Assembly: GCF_001949145.1 (NCBI RefSeq)
Contig: NW_019091483.1
Location: forward strand, 47,886-84,732
Reading direction: 5' to 3'
Source: Acanthaster planci
Taxonomy: Eukaryota; Echinodermata; Asteroidea; Valvatida; Acanthasteridae
DNA: 36,847 nt
The position numbers and the translations under genes are program-made. Of the stretch, positions 10,161-21,463 are shown in pieces. Every line of letters begins with the position of its first letter. Position 1 is the first letter of the stretch. The notes below the pieces were generated by a model that was given only the letters and a program-made list of their open reading frames with translations, was not told the DNA's origin and did no database searches.

Positions 10161-11045
10161 CTGGAAAAGAATGCACATTGTAGTACAAAACTAAAGGAAG
10201 CGATTTCTCATTGAGTTGCTTCTGCGTATATGAGCTCCTGATTACCGGACATAATGGAGAATGGGTTGGAGTACGAGCAGGTGAATTTTCCCTCAAGATC
10301 TATGTAAATCACCTGGGGTTTCGCGGTATGGCTGCCACTGTGTGCACAGTCCACTCATGGAATTATGATCTTCCATTATAAAAGTCTCCCCTCTGTGTTG
10401 TTGACAATGAGCATAGACCTATTACAGACATTTTGCTTTGAGTTTTCTAACAATAAAACTCACAACCGTGAAAAACACAACAGACCTGTAGCTCTTTCCA
10501 TGTATTCTACACTGTAAAAACAACGCTTAGAGTTTTAACACATTTCTAAGACATTTTGTACCCACTGTTCCGAGCAAAAACTAATTGCTTCCACTCGAAA
10601 TGCAAACAGTTATCTCAGAAGTGGAGTGAAATGGAATCCGTTTGCGACAAGTTCTACAGGGCGAGAAAATCAAAAAGAGACACACACTGCGGTTCTCAAT
10701 CCAATCCGTGAGTTCGTCACAAATACGGACGCGCCACGATTTTCTGGCTCCCAGTTGACAATCGCTAAAGCGCGTTAACTTCCGGCTCCATGATCCGTGT
10801 AAACGGCGACCAATGCATGTAACTCTGTGTGCAATGCATGTGCAATGGGCGTGGTTTACTCTGAAGTGACGGCACACTTATGGACCGGATTGTTTCGCTC
10901 ATTTTACATCAACACAGAAAAAAAAATTGTGCCACTTAGGTAACTGTTTGGAACATGACACAGTTGCAGTGCTGGTTCTCAATGGCATCGCAAAATATTG
11001 AGTGTAAGAGAAAACATGAAGTCATCTGTCCTATGACACCCGTAC

Positions 11046-11159
11046 CTATTTCGCAGTTTTGTCCACTATAACCTGACGGACAGCTGCATGTGTATCCACC
11101 CATTGCCAAGTTGTCTTCTAAACACTTCCCGCCATTTATGCATGGTGCTGCATTACACT
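11046..11159 (-). CDS. Exon: EGF
   Basis: A 114-nt exon, phase 1-1, 38 residues. CNAAPCINGGKCLEDN and GGYTCSCPSGYSGQNCE, a Notch-like EGF with G-x-x-G-x-x-C ending. No calcium start. Confidence 0.94.
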
Positions 11160-11385
11160 CTATAATGGGAAAAAAGCAGTAATCGAAAGTTCGTTTCAGG
11201 TGAGACTCTCATCCTCTCAGTAAATGTGGTATTTCGGAGGCACGGCATAAAATCAATGGCCTCTTAAACTCTAGAAAAGAATCCATAGAGCGTGACACGT
11301 TCGCACATCAAAATGCTTGCAACGTCAACAGCGCTTTTATCAGGGTACAATCAGATCATATAGAACAGCTTTGTTAGAGGCTTAC

Positions 11386-11623
11386 TTGGATCACCGATGA
11401 TAAATGTCCGTCTGATCAGCTTGTGGTTGGGCGCTAACTGACCCCCACTGCTTCCCGTCAGCTGGTCAAGCAATGCCATGATAATGACCAACTCCTCGTG
11501 TTCACTTTGGAAATTGATGAGAAACTCCAAGAGCACGCTGGAATCTGAATTCAGAGACAAATTTGTGACGGCGACGTCTCTGAAGGAACTGGACAACGAG
11601 GAAGCGTTGAAAGCTGCCTCAAT
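11386..11623 (-). CDS. Exon: SEA domain 1, C-terminal half
   Basis: A 238-nt exon, phase 0 to 1. IEAAFNASSLSSSFRDVAV, then SLNSDSSVLLEFLINFQ. The position of the self-cleavage motif G|SVVV reads S-S-V-L-L, so cleavage is doubtful. Donor GTAAGC is preferred; a GTGATC 9 nt upstream has the same phase. Confidence 0.87.
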
Positions 11624-11966
11624 CTGAACATAAAAATTGAATGGGAAATGAACAATTTTAAACTTTTTGCCATTAGAAATAGAAAGAACATTTTAAGAGA
11701 AATAAGAATTGAAGTCCTGCTTCATATCAGGCGAACTGAAAACAAAAGTCACACTACGTCTCTGCATTCTATAGGCCTACGACTGTTTCATTATTTCGTA
11801 GCGAACGCTCCAGTGTGCGTGAGCAGTGTACGTGAGCGCTGTGCTCGCCCGCATTTAAATGTGAATTTAAAGAAGCTGGACAGTGAGAGCGACTTTGGAT
11901 TTTGCCTTCTATTGACGATGAAGCAACATTGGATCGTAGGGTAAAGTTGAACCGTCCCTTACTCCA

Positions 11967-12025
11967 CAAGACTAAAGCAAGACTAAAGACTACAGGCAGC
12001 AAGACTAAAGGCAAGACTAAAGGCA
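11967..12025. repeat. Short tandem repeat CAAGACTAAAG
   Basis: Four copies of an 11-nt unit at 11967, 11978, 12000 and 12012, in the intron inside SEA domain 1. No coding role seen. Confidence 0.8.
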
Positions 12026-12359
12026 GATGGCTGTGATCGTTTGCCGAGTAAAACATCTAACTTCCTTAACCCATTTTGTGCTTTAAAGAAATCAAGAAAC
12101 TCTTTGGGACGAGAACCGTTTATGACATCGCTAGATTTGCTTGCCGCCCTCATCGACGCAATTTTTACACTGAGCATTCTCGCGGTAGAACTGAACTTTC
12201 TAAATGATGATTTTTTCAATGAACGCGAAAAGAAGCTGCCATGTTGGTATTGATTTCAGTAACAATGACCAATTCTCTGTTAAAAATAACCATATTACTC
12301 AAACCAATGGGATAGAGGAACACCCAACGATAAGGACGTTGTTTGAACAAGGTACATAC

Positions 12360-12478
12360 AGATTTTTTTAATTCCTGGCGATATGTTGCAGATTCTGTTT
12401 CGAGACTGAAGTCAGGTCCTCCAACCATCCTCCCACTGACGACCTCAAACACCGCTGATGCTTGGTACGACTGAGCCA
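12360..12478 (-). CDS. Exon: SEA domain 1, N-terminal half
   Basis: A 119-nt exon, phase 1 to 0. SYQASAVFEVVSGRMVGGPD then ATYRQELKKS fits the first strand and helix of SEA, a domain found next to O-glycosylated stalks. The intron falls inside the domain at phase 0, exactly as in SEA domain 2. Acceptor TTGTCAG, donor GTATGT. Confidence 0.87.
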
Positions 12479-12602
12479 CTGACAATATAAATTTGAACCA
12501 ACCATTGCAATGTAATGACTGATGATGGCAAGGTACTTCATAAATCAAGGGATTTTCGATCAAAGATGTCTTCAAACACAATGCAAATCCTCTTTTGTTA
12601 AC

Positions 12603-12623
12603 ATTAACACCGCAGGTGTTAAT
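12603..12623. repeat. Perfect 9-bp palindrome, MITE-like end
   Basis: ATTAACACC-GCA-GGTGTTAAT in the intron before SEA domain 1. Related GGTATTAAC strings recur at about 12654 and 12711, suggesting a small terminal-repeat element of roughly 120 bp. Confidence 0.4.
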
Positions 12624-12883
12624 TTAGAACCACTGGTAGACTACAGACACAAACGGTATTAACATTTACACCTAATTTGTATTTGCCGTGTATGTGTAAT
12701 TTAATGAGCACGGTATTAACTCAACACGATATGAGATAATGTGCAAAATTTCGTAATTTTAACTTCTTCGACTCAGTTCTTCTCAGCAGGTTAGGATGTT
12801 TGAAAGGTTGCGTTTGAGTCACGCTGGCAAGAGCAACAGTATAATTTTTCCTCCCAATGTGACAGAAAACTTATCTATCTTAC

Positions 12884-12990
12884 CTTGGCAAGTTGAACCT
12901 TGCTGATAGAAGCCCATCATACAATTGCACTCATGCGTTCCCGGCAAATTGGAGCAAACCGTATGGTTTACTGTGCATGCTGACCCTACC
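12884..12990 (-). CDS. Partial exon: EGF, C-terminal two thirds
   Basis: At least 107 nt, the 5' side lost in the N gap. GSACTVNHTVCSNLPGTHEC and NCMMGFYQQGSTCQG carry the last cysteines of an EGF with the NLPGTHECxC core. Donor GTAAGA, phase 1, fits the first SEA exon. Confidence 0.9.
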
Positions 12991-13765
12991 NNNNNNNNNN
13001 NNNNNNNNNNNNNNNNNNNNNNNNNNNNNNNNNNNNNNNNNNNNNNNNNNNNNNNNNNNNNNNNNNNNNNNNNNNNNNNNNNNNNNNNNNNNNNNNNNNN
13101 NNNNNNNNNNNNNNNNNNNNNNNNNNNNNNNNNNNNNNNNNNNNNNNNNNNNNNNNNNNNNNNNNNNNNNNNNNNNNNNNNNNNNNNNNNNNNNNNNNNN
13201 NNNNNNNNNNNNNNNNNNNNNNNNNNNNNNNNNNNNNNNNNNNNNNNNNNNNNNNNNNNNNNNNNNNNNNNNNNNNNNNNNNNNNNNNNNNNNNNNNNNN
13301 NNNNNNNNNNNNNNNNNNNNNNNNNNNNNNNNNNNNNNNNNNNNNNNNNNNNNNNNNNNNNNNNNNNNNNNNNNNNNNNNNNNNNNNNNNNNNNNNNNNN
13401 NNNNNNNNNNNNNNNNNNNNNNNNNNNNNNNNNNNNNNNNNNNNNNNNNNNNNNNNNNNNNNNNNNNNNNNNNNNNNNNNNNNNNNNNNNNNNNNNNNNN
13501 NNNNNNNNNNNNNNNNNNNNNNNNNNNNNNNNNNNNNNNNNNNNNNNNNNNNNNNNNNNNNNNNNNNNNNNNNNNNNNNNNNNNNNNNNNNNNNNNNNNN
13601 NNNNNNNNNNNNNNNNNNNNNNNNNNNNNNNNNNNNNNNNNNNNNNNNNNNNNNNNNNNNNNNNNNNNNNNNNNNNNNNNNNNNNNNNNNNNNNNNNNNN
13701 NNNNNNNNNNNNNNNNNNNNNNNNNNNNNNNNNNNNNNNNNNNNNNNNNNNNNNNNNNNNNNNNN
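12991..13765. other. Assembly gap (775 N)
   Basis: A run of undetermined bases. It interrupts two EGF exons: the one starting at 13781 and the one ending at 12884. It may hide further whole EGF exons. Open frames that cross it are artefacts of N translation. The stated gap length may be nominal. Confidence 0.98.
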
Positions 13766-13781
13766 AAACATTCATTGATAT
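13766..13781 (-). CDS. Partial exon cut by the assembly gap: calcium-binding EGF start
   Basis: Only 16 coding bases are visible next to the N run. Read on the minus strand after a CTAG acceptor they give the phase-1 start DINEC plus an aromatic codon, the same opening as neighbouring EGF exons. The remaining roughly 100 nt lie in the gap. Confidence 0.75.
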
Positions 13782-14451
13782 CTAGGGAAAAGGCCAGTTA
13801 TATTAACACACGAAGACCAATTAAAGATTAATTTATAAAGTAAGCGCTGTATTCATGTGTCAAATACAATTTGTGCCTTCCCACCACACAGACGACATTT
13901 CAAATCAAAGGGAAGTGTTCGTTACTTTGCATTAGTGAGTTGAAGTAATGTGATAAAAGCAATATGGAAGATAAAACAGCAGGAAACAATCAATCTAATC
14001 ATGCATCAAAGAGACACAAGTACATTTTGACAAAAATCAGAGTTTCACCTGGTAATATACAGAAGTAAATGATATCATTTCCAGCTACACAAGACTGTAC
14101 ACTTCACTGCTTGCATCACCATACTTGTGCTGTGTGTGTTGTCAAATAAGAACACCAGTATCAATTCTCCGTCCCCTTCAAGACCAGACTTCAAGTACTT
14201 TAAGGGGTCAGCTAAGAGAGCAAAAGGTTTCGTACTTGAATCTACTCTGGTGACCTGCTCAAACCTAGGAGCTAACAAAGTTTATCCCAAGCTCTTGAAA
14301 AGCACAGCTAATGAATTAGTCTACAACTGAAAGGATGTAATCAGTTGAAATCACACTGCTGCCTACCAAACAATGTTCTAGAAGACGAGCCGCTGGTTGG
14401 AAGATATTAGATATGCTTAGCGTAGACGAAAGTTTGTAAAATTTGCATTAC

Positions 14452-14580
14452 CTTCGCATTGGCTGGCACCATTTTTCTCATAACCTTCCACACAATTGCA
14501 CTGGTAGCTACCGATGGTGTTGTTACAGATAGATGTGGTTTTATCGCATGTATCAATCTCCAGTGCACACTCGTCAACAT
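14452..14580 (-). CDS. Exon: calcium-binding EGF
   Basis: A 129-nt exon, phase 1-1, 43 residues. DVDECALEIDTCDKTTSIC and GSYQCNCVEGYEKNGASQC. The intron to its upstream neighbour is only 156 bp. Confidence 0.94.
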
Positions 14581-14736
14581 CTGTGGAGTCAATATCATAC
14601 AGGTATAATATGAACACTCTACCTCCTTGTGGTGTAGACCTGCTACACGACAGTCTTTTAGATCCAGCCTTGACTGAATAAAATCCATGACTTGCTTTAT
14701 AACTGATGATGAAATCAAACAAACCAAAATATTTAC

Positions 14737-14877
14737 CGTTGCACTGTCTACCAGTTGGGGCACCTTCAGCTGTGACGTATCCTTCGATGCAACGACACGT
14801 AAAGCTGCCGACAGTGTTCGAACAGTTTGAAGCCTGAGTTGCACAGTCATTATCACTGGTTATGCATTCGTTTACGT
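14737..14877 (-). CDS. Exon: calcium-binding EGF
   Basis: A 141-nt exon, phase 1-1, 47 residues. DVNECITSDNDCATQASNC and GSFTCRCIEGYVTAEG, with an extended last loop (APTGRQC). Confidence 0.94.
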
Positions 14878-15481
14878 CTGTGAAAAATGATGCAAATTTT
14901 AATTTTAAAAAGGAATGTAAATGAAATACCTTATTGCAAGGATCAACAATATCATGTAAAAGTATAACCACATGTATTGAAATTTATCACTACGGCAGGA
15001 TTAAGGTTGTTGGAGACACTGATCCCAAGATTGTTTAATTATGTTATCCGTGCATGGGTAAATTGATTTGAGAACGTCAAAGATTTTATATTGTCTACTA
15101 CTACCTTTCATTTATGAGGATAAAAACGAGGTTAATATTCATAAAAGGCCTCTAGCTAGAACAAATGGGACGCCCTGGAACTAAACTCGCTATAATAGTG
15201 TGTTAATTCGGAACTCTGCAACACCAAAAATACCAAGGCAAAGAGGTACAAAATATAATAAGTGGGGCATGTATTTGTAGCCACGTTTCATTTAAAATTC
15301 AGAGAATAGGAGTATATGCTCCTTCATTCTTTTTTGTATTTTACTAATTGACAAAAGCGTCCAACACACTAATTCTCTAAAGAAAACCTCATTTCATTGC
15401 TGTGGGAAACAGTGATTTGCATCCAAATCCAGTGATTGACATGTAAAACATCCCAGTCGAATCTGGTAATTTGCCTCATAC

Positions 15482-15730
15482 CTTCGCAGTGTGTGCCATT
15501 TCCTTGGTACCCGTTGTTGCATTCACACTGGTAGCTCCCCTCAGTGTTTCTACAAGTTGCTAAGGTGTGGCACATATCAGGATTCTCCTCGCACTCGTTG
15601 ATGTCCCTACACGAGGTAAAGCCGTCACCACGGAAACCAGCATCACATTCACAGAGAAAGCTGCCGTTGTTGTTTGTGCAGGTACTGTTGGGCGCACATG
15701 CAGAGTCCTCATTCTGGCATTCATTGATAT
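15482..15730 (-). CDS. Exon: two fused calcium-binding EGFs
   Basis: A 249-nt exon, phase 1-1, 83 residues. Module one is DINECQNEDSAC...GFRGDGFTSC, module two is DINECEENPDMC...GYQGNGTHC. A second two-module exon like the one at 22674-22919. Confidence 0.95.
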
Positions 15731-15999
15731 CTGAAAAAGAGCCATATATCAACACGCAATGCACAAAAAAGGTTGTTTTAATTAATATTTCATTTTATTT
15801 TGTCATATTGATCAGTTTTCAATAAACCGTTAGCGTTCTTCTGAAAAAAGGCAGTTGAGAAAATCGAAAGAGAAATTTCTTCTATTTTGAAAAGCTAAAC
15901 AACTACTTTGGAACAACTTTATGTAGTAAGGAAACCGTCATTTTCATTTTTTTTTAAAGTTGATAACATATAAAACCAGTAATGTCCATATATACGTAC

Positions 16000-16137
16000 C
16001 TTGACAACTCATTCCGTCTCCTTCATATCCAATGGTGCAGTTGCACTGGAACGAGCCTTCAAGGTTTGTGCATTCCGCCATGGGGCTGCAGCTAGCAGAT
16101 TGCCTGTCGCTGTCAGGCAGAGAGCATTCATCAATAT
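16000..16137 (-). CDS. Exon: calcium-binding EGF
   Basis: A 138-nt exon, phase 1-1. DIDECSLPDSDRQSASC and GSFQCNCTIGYEGDGMSC; longer first loop than its neighbours. Confidence 0.93.
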
Positions 16138-16828
16138 CTAAAGGAAAATTTCAAATGCATTCTCGATGTGAGATAAATGCCCAAAGAAAAAGGGCCTGAA
16201 AGCCGAAGTTACGTGAACAATTCCATCAATATTATATATAGCTGTTATATGTAGCTAGGGAAAATAAGTATTCTACTTTGGTTACATGTACATGTATGAA
16301 TACATGTGTTTGGGGCGGTGGCAACGAAAATATGCAAGGTGTAATATATTTTCAAGCCATAATATGAGGAATCAGTATTTGCACTTAAGGCTTAAGTACA
16401 GAAATATATTACAGACCAACTAGCTTTGCCAATACTCTTAATAGTTTTGCTCAATGACGGTCCTTCCTCAATGAAAGCAATTTACGAAAGCTGTAATACT
16501 GTAATTCGGGTATTTTAAACGGAAAAATGTCATGTACCCACATACACGACATCCAATTATTTCCAATACCCTACGATAAAAATTATCAATCCGATAAGGG
16601 CAATATTGTCACTTTCAGACAACCATGACAAGGGATTTGGTCCTTAACTTATGTATTCTAATTGAAAATCTTTGGTAATGCATACATGTACATCTGTATT
16701 ATAAAAATAGCCAGATATTTGACACCAACCAAAATAGTGAAATTATCACAAGAATTTCCACTGAAATAAATTTTACATCAAAGTAACTCACAACTAGCGT
16801 TATAAATTTCAGAATATAAAGTGATTAC

Positions 16829-16954
16829 CAAAACACTGCCGTCCAGTGCCAGTGAATCCGTCTTTGCACAGACAGGTGTAAGAGCCATTGTTGTTGAGAC
16901 AGTCTGCCTCGGTGCTGCAGTTGTTCAAACTATCGGCTGAGCACTCATCAATGT
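16829..16954 (-). CDS. Exon: calcium-binding EGF
   Basis: A 126-nt exon, phase 1-1. DIDECSADSLNNCSTEADC and GSYTCLCKDGFTGTGRQC. Confidence 0.94.
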
Positions 16955-17230
16955 CTGTTGGAATTAATGAAAAAGCAACTGTCATGAGACTTGGGCAGGA
17001 GAGCCCAAACTAAGCATATCCCCAGACTTTAATTATATTTTTAGGTCTGTCATCTCGAATCGTAACACTGACAATTTTCTTTGATCAACCTAGCAATGAA
17101 CTCGTCGGCTGCCCTTGTGACATATTTGAATATCATGCTTTTTCCACAGGCATATGTCAATCATAATTCTACTTTCACTACTTTTATTGAGTTGTAGGTT
17201 TGCAGGTTCACCATAGAATCTGTCTCTTTA

Positions 17231-17321
17231 GAAGAGGTGTGGTTCTGAGAAGAACCGGTGAGTATTAACTCAACGTTTCGGCCAGGATACTCTGGCCGTC
17301 CTCAGGAGAGTCACTCTCCTG
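17231..17321 (-). repeat. Hammerhead-like motif, Penelope-type repeat, copy A
   Basis: Read on the minus strand: perfect hairpin CAGGAGAG/CTCTCCTG (17303-17321), core CTGAGGA (17299-17305), stem GGCCAG/CTGGCC (17280-17297), then GAAACGTTGAGT and a second perfect hairpin GGTTCT/AGAACC (17241-17256). CTGANGA-stem II-GAAA is the hammerhead ribozyme core, known in Penelope-like retroelements. It lies in an intron. Confidence 0.55.
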
Positions 17322-17842
17322 AAAAGATGGTTTCCATGGTATACTCCAAAACCTACAGCTCATGTAACTTCCACTCTGCAAAGCTTCTAATTTTACTTAT
17401 TCATTTTCTTTTAGGCCATAATGTGATGGTTTCAGAATTGTCACTGGGAACGTGGGTATATTCACCTTGAATCACAAATTAGTGATATGTAATTTATAAA
17501 TCAACTATGCCCAGACAGGAAGATGCAAAGAGGGCAGAGACTAGTTGATATCTGTTCTCCCCACTGCCACAGTCAAAGACCATATCTGGATTAGACTGAG
17601 GGATCGCCATCATTGGGTGGCAATATATTCATGCGCATTCCAACAATTCATATTCCGTGCGCATATTTTTGAGAGCCAAAGCAAAGTTCATCAGTCAAAG
17701 AAGCATTCACCCCACATCCACCACCTATGCGCGAGTATTACACCACCAGAGCAATGGCTCCCATCTGGTTGCTGTGTTCTTTGCTCTGATTACTGACACG
17801 AATAAATTCACATAGTAATCCATTGTTTAGATTCATGAATAC

Positions 17843-17974
17843 CTGTGCAAGATCCATTAAAGGTTGCACTTTTGTACCCAGATTTACAGTCACATCTGAA
17901 GTATGGTTCGTCGTTGACACACACTTGGCTCATGAGGTCACAATTGTGGGTTCCAGTGTCACATTCATTGGCAT
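17843..17974 (-). CDS. Exon: EGF with weak calcium motif
   Basis: A 132-nt exon, phase 1-1, 44 residues. It starts DANEC. DLMSQVCVNDEPYFRCDCKS keeps the cysteines, but the usual N-x-x-G-S/G-Y/F before the fourth cysteine is changed to NDEPYF. Confidence 0.9.
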
Positions 17975-18318
17975 CTGGCAATCAAATGCACTTACATAAT
18001 TAATGAATAAATATTTCGGCAAATACATGCAGCTCACTTTGGACATGAAGAACACTTTTATAAATACTTAATGAAAGAGAACATCCCAGGAACCCCAGTT
18101 TCTTGAATTCTGTGTGTTCTTTGCTTTTCCACTTCTTTCATAACTACAGTCCTGGTTATAACAAAGTATTTGTCTGGTCCCTTTATTTTTGTTGTGATGA
18201 GAGTTAACTGTATTTTGAGATGCTGACTATAAGGAGTTGAACAGTGTCCTCTTTGCATGCATCTTTCGATGCTATTAGGAGGAGAGAAGTGAATAGAACT
18301 TGGGATATTTGGGTTTAC

Positions 18319-18453
18319 CTGAACAGCTCCGTTGGTCATTATTGAGAGTGTAACCGGCATTGCAGATGCACTGATAATCGCCCAGTGTGTTGTTACACAC
18401 TGAGTTGTCTCCACATCTGTTAAGGTTACTTGGGCTGGTACACTCATCAATAT
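18319..18453 (-). CDS. Exon: calcium-binding EGF
   Basis: A 135-nt exon, phase 1-1. DIDECTSPSNLNRCGDNSVC and GDYQCICNAGYTLNNDQRSC. Confidence 0.94.
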
Positions 18454-18939
18454 CTAAGACGCGGCGAGAAATGCAAAGGTTAAAAAGCATTTTCGTCGAT
18501 CGGAAAATGTCCTTAATAATTGACCAGCACCGGAGATGAAACATTTTCAACAAGAATACAACACTATTTTGAAGGATCACTATAAAGTGCTGAAAGTATT
18601 TTTATAAGATGTGGAAACAGGATCACTGGGTAAATGTGAAAATTGAAATGAAAGCCAGAAGGGTGTGACGAATCAGTGAACATCGAACAGATGTGCAGTG
18701 TCCACGTTGTTTATTACCAAATATTTGTGTAACCATGCAAATGGCTACGTCTGTCCGCAGAGACTTATAACCTCTTTATGATCATTTCAATTTTCGGTCT
18801 TTTTGGAGGGGGCACACGAAAAGTGCTGCTTCACCGGTCTGTGCTAACCCCAATGATACCCTACTATTTGGAAAATCTACAGGGTAATTCCAAAAAGGAT
18901 GGCATGTGGCGTTGCTGGAAGAAAATCATGATCAATTAC

Positions 18940-19059
18940 CTTCACACACATAGGAATCATTTACAGTGGCATATCCAGCATCACATCTACACGTGTCAAT
19001 GGTATTGTTCATGAAGCAGACACCACGGGTACAATTGTTACCCATACAAGCACGGTTGG
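18940..19059 (-). CDS. Exon: divergent EGF without calcium motif
   Basis: A 120-nt exon, phase 1-1, 40 residues. ANRACMGNNCTRGVC and DTCRCDAGYATVNDSYVC. Six cysteines, but the DxxEC calcium start is absent (ANRAC). Acceptor CCTGCAG, donor GTAATT. Confidence 0.88.
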
Positions 19060-20100
19060 CTGCAGGAATATAACAAACATGCACATGCTGAAGTCATCGA
19101 GAGAAAACTGACACTTTTTTCAATCTCTTATACATCCACAAATCTACCTTGTTCAAATGTTTATAAACACACATTTTTCAGTCTATAGTCAAGGCCGGGA
19201 ACGAGAAAGTTTCTGCTGAGAGGAAAAGTTACCCTATAATATAGTACATCTGTACATTCTCTTAGCAAAAATTAATTCAACTGCGGCATCTGCGCGTATC
19301 CCCCATCCCCTATCTAAATTTCATGCAGGGGAAACATTAAACATAACTATCAAAATGGACTCTTACTATGTCAACAAATACGTTTGCTTTGCAACTGGCT
19401 AACGTATGACGGTGCCCAAAAACTAAGTGCATTGATGGATGCACAGTGCAATTTTCCAAATTGGTAAATAGCCGTTTGTTTCTTTTAACATTAGCATTAT
19501 ATTCTACACACAAGTCAAAGTTATATTCGCCAACTGTTTTGAACAGGAGACATTTGTTATGCTTAGTTAGCCTGTAGTTACTCTGTAAGGAATGCTGAAA
19601 AAAGACGCGGCCAGTTGCGAAGGAACGGTGCGTAGGGTCATTTCACCCAAACAAGGGGCGGCGATTTCCGCACACTTAAAAAAAACGCCTGAAGCGTGGC
19701 TACACTAACTTTTTAAGATGAACTGGTACTCCGACATGATGTATTTTCCGAATATTTACTTTTTTTGCTGGCACGTGACTTTTGATATTAAGTGATTGGA
19801 GCAAGTGGGGTTCTAAAGGCCAATTACATCCTTACACCTCAAATGTTTCATAAAACATTCAGGTACCTTTACGACTCAAGTGACGTCAATTAATATTGAA
19901 TATAATATCGCACATTTTATATCATTAAAAGTCATGTAAACACCCCCAAAACGGGCCTAGCTAAGCTGTTGCATCTTTTCCGTGGCCTCTTTCTTTTAAC
20001 AGAATCATAACATAACCCTTGCTTTATAATTGCTTCATTCAAGAATTTGGGTTGCTTAATTTCTATAGCTCGAATTGCTAAAATTCAATCGCCATCTTAC

Positions 20101-20217
20101 CCTTACAGACTTCGTCTACCATCCTAAAACCAACGTCACACGTACAAATGAATGATCCCATGTTGTTTGAACAAACTTGCTGGCAGTTGTCAATTCCCAG
20201 AGTACACTCATCGATGT
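20101..20217 (-). CDS. Exon: calcium-binding EGF
   Basis: A 117-nt exon, phase 1-1, 39 residues. DIDECTLGIDNCQQVC and GSFICTCDVGFRMVDEVC, six cysteines. The short second loop (C-QQV-C) is of the LDL-receptor/fibulin type. Confidence 0.92.
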
Positions 20218-21343
20218 CTGTACAAAATTAAGCAAAATACTTATACTCATGAGAGAACAATATACCATTACTTAAAAGTGGGTGGTGGTGAGGACAGTTA
20301 GGACTGAAGATGTGGTTGAAACAACAATTACTGTTCACAGCATTACTACCTATAAATCTATTATTATGACGGAAGTATGCCCTCAGCAAGTTTATTTCAA
20401 TTTCTAGATACTATTTATCTTAGTTTCCCCTTTTTATAGCAAAACCCTCTATTAGATTTTTTAAAATTGTAATCCTGGCCAGAATGGCCAGGTCAGCTGC
20501 ATTTCCTCAACGATTGTCCAAAATTCCATTTTATGAAAACGGCTCGTGAAGACAAATACCACCCAGAAGCCACAGATCGTGTTGATTGATCAGGTGGTTT
20601 TTCCTTTTAAACAGGTCGATGGAGCAGTAGGCAGAATTTCAGTTTGGCCGTGTCAAATATACGCCCCCGTATTTCAGCGTTCAACACCTACTTCCTGTAA
20701 TAGCACTTACTAAATTTTTTTATCCTTCAGTGTTTGACTCCTGCTGGGTCTTCTTTCACCTGTATTCTTTGTGTCATATTGGATCCTCCAAACTGTCTGT
20801 TAAACTGCGCCCCTTTCTTTTCCAATGTTTCTTGGTTATTATATTTTCGTCAAGTCGTAGAGACGCTGCTCAATCTAGCAGCCTTCAACTCTTTGCTCAA
20901 ACCCTTTAGTTAATTTAATACGTGTCTTGCTGTATCTGGAGGTCTTTTTGGAAAAAGGTAACAAAAATTTCACATCGACTCTCATCTACTTCAATGTGTC
21001 TCAAAACTTGATATGACAACTTAATACAAATAACAAAAACACTGATTCATCAGGAGTAACTTCCAATATTTGTCAAAAAGATGAAGCACAATTCACTGAG
21101 TAGCCTACAGGATCTCCAAACAGTGTTAACTGTTCCGTAATGGCTTGGTGGGACACTGCACTGTACGGGTCTACAAACATGAACAATTATATAACAGTAC
21201 ACAATCCAGGTAATGACCTCAACAAAACTGGATCGGAAAAGCCTTCAAATTTTTTTGAACTCAACCTGCAGGAGAAAAGATTAACAAGACACAATGTAAT
21301 TCGGACCCACGGTTAATTATATATTAGTTAATTGACATCTTAC

Positions 21344-21463
21344 CGGAACACATGAAACCGTCCCCAGTGTATCCCATTCTACAGTCACACTCAAAGCTAC
21401 CTTCCGTATTGGTGCAGTTGGCATTCCCAGAACATTCATTACTCCCAACACACTCATTGATAT
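21344..21463 (-). CDS. Exon: calcium-binding EGF
   Basis: A 120-nt exon, phase 1-1, 40 residues. [17 protein letters not shown] and [18 protein letters not shown]. Confidence 0.94.

Larger units (their letters stand above)
4689..12359. other. Introns of the short-EGF and SEA 1 region
   Basis: Introns above 300 bp: 4689-5291, 5382-6078 (poly-T at about 5997-6011), 6172-6946, 7040-7497, 7597-8431 (GTTT repeat), 8974-9403, 9524-10040, 10161-11045 and 11624-12359 (CAAGACTAAAG repeat). Apart from these repeats I see no structure and no further exon with phase 1-1 and six cysteines. Confidence 0.6.

Noticed and set aside
12819-13831. Long open frames of about 260-318 codons on both strands
   Set aside because: They consist almost wholly of N translated as unknown residues across the assembly gap; only the 12884-12990 and 13766-13781 ends are coding.
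14075-14278. Minus-strand frame with FEQVTRVDSSTKPFALLADP
   Set aside because: No splice borders of usable phase and no cysteine module; on present evidence an intronic chance frame or old repeat.
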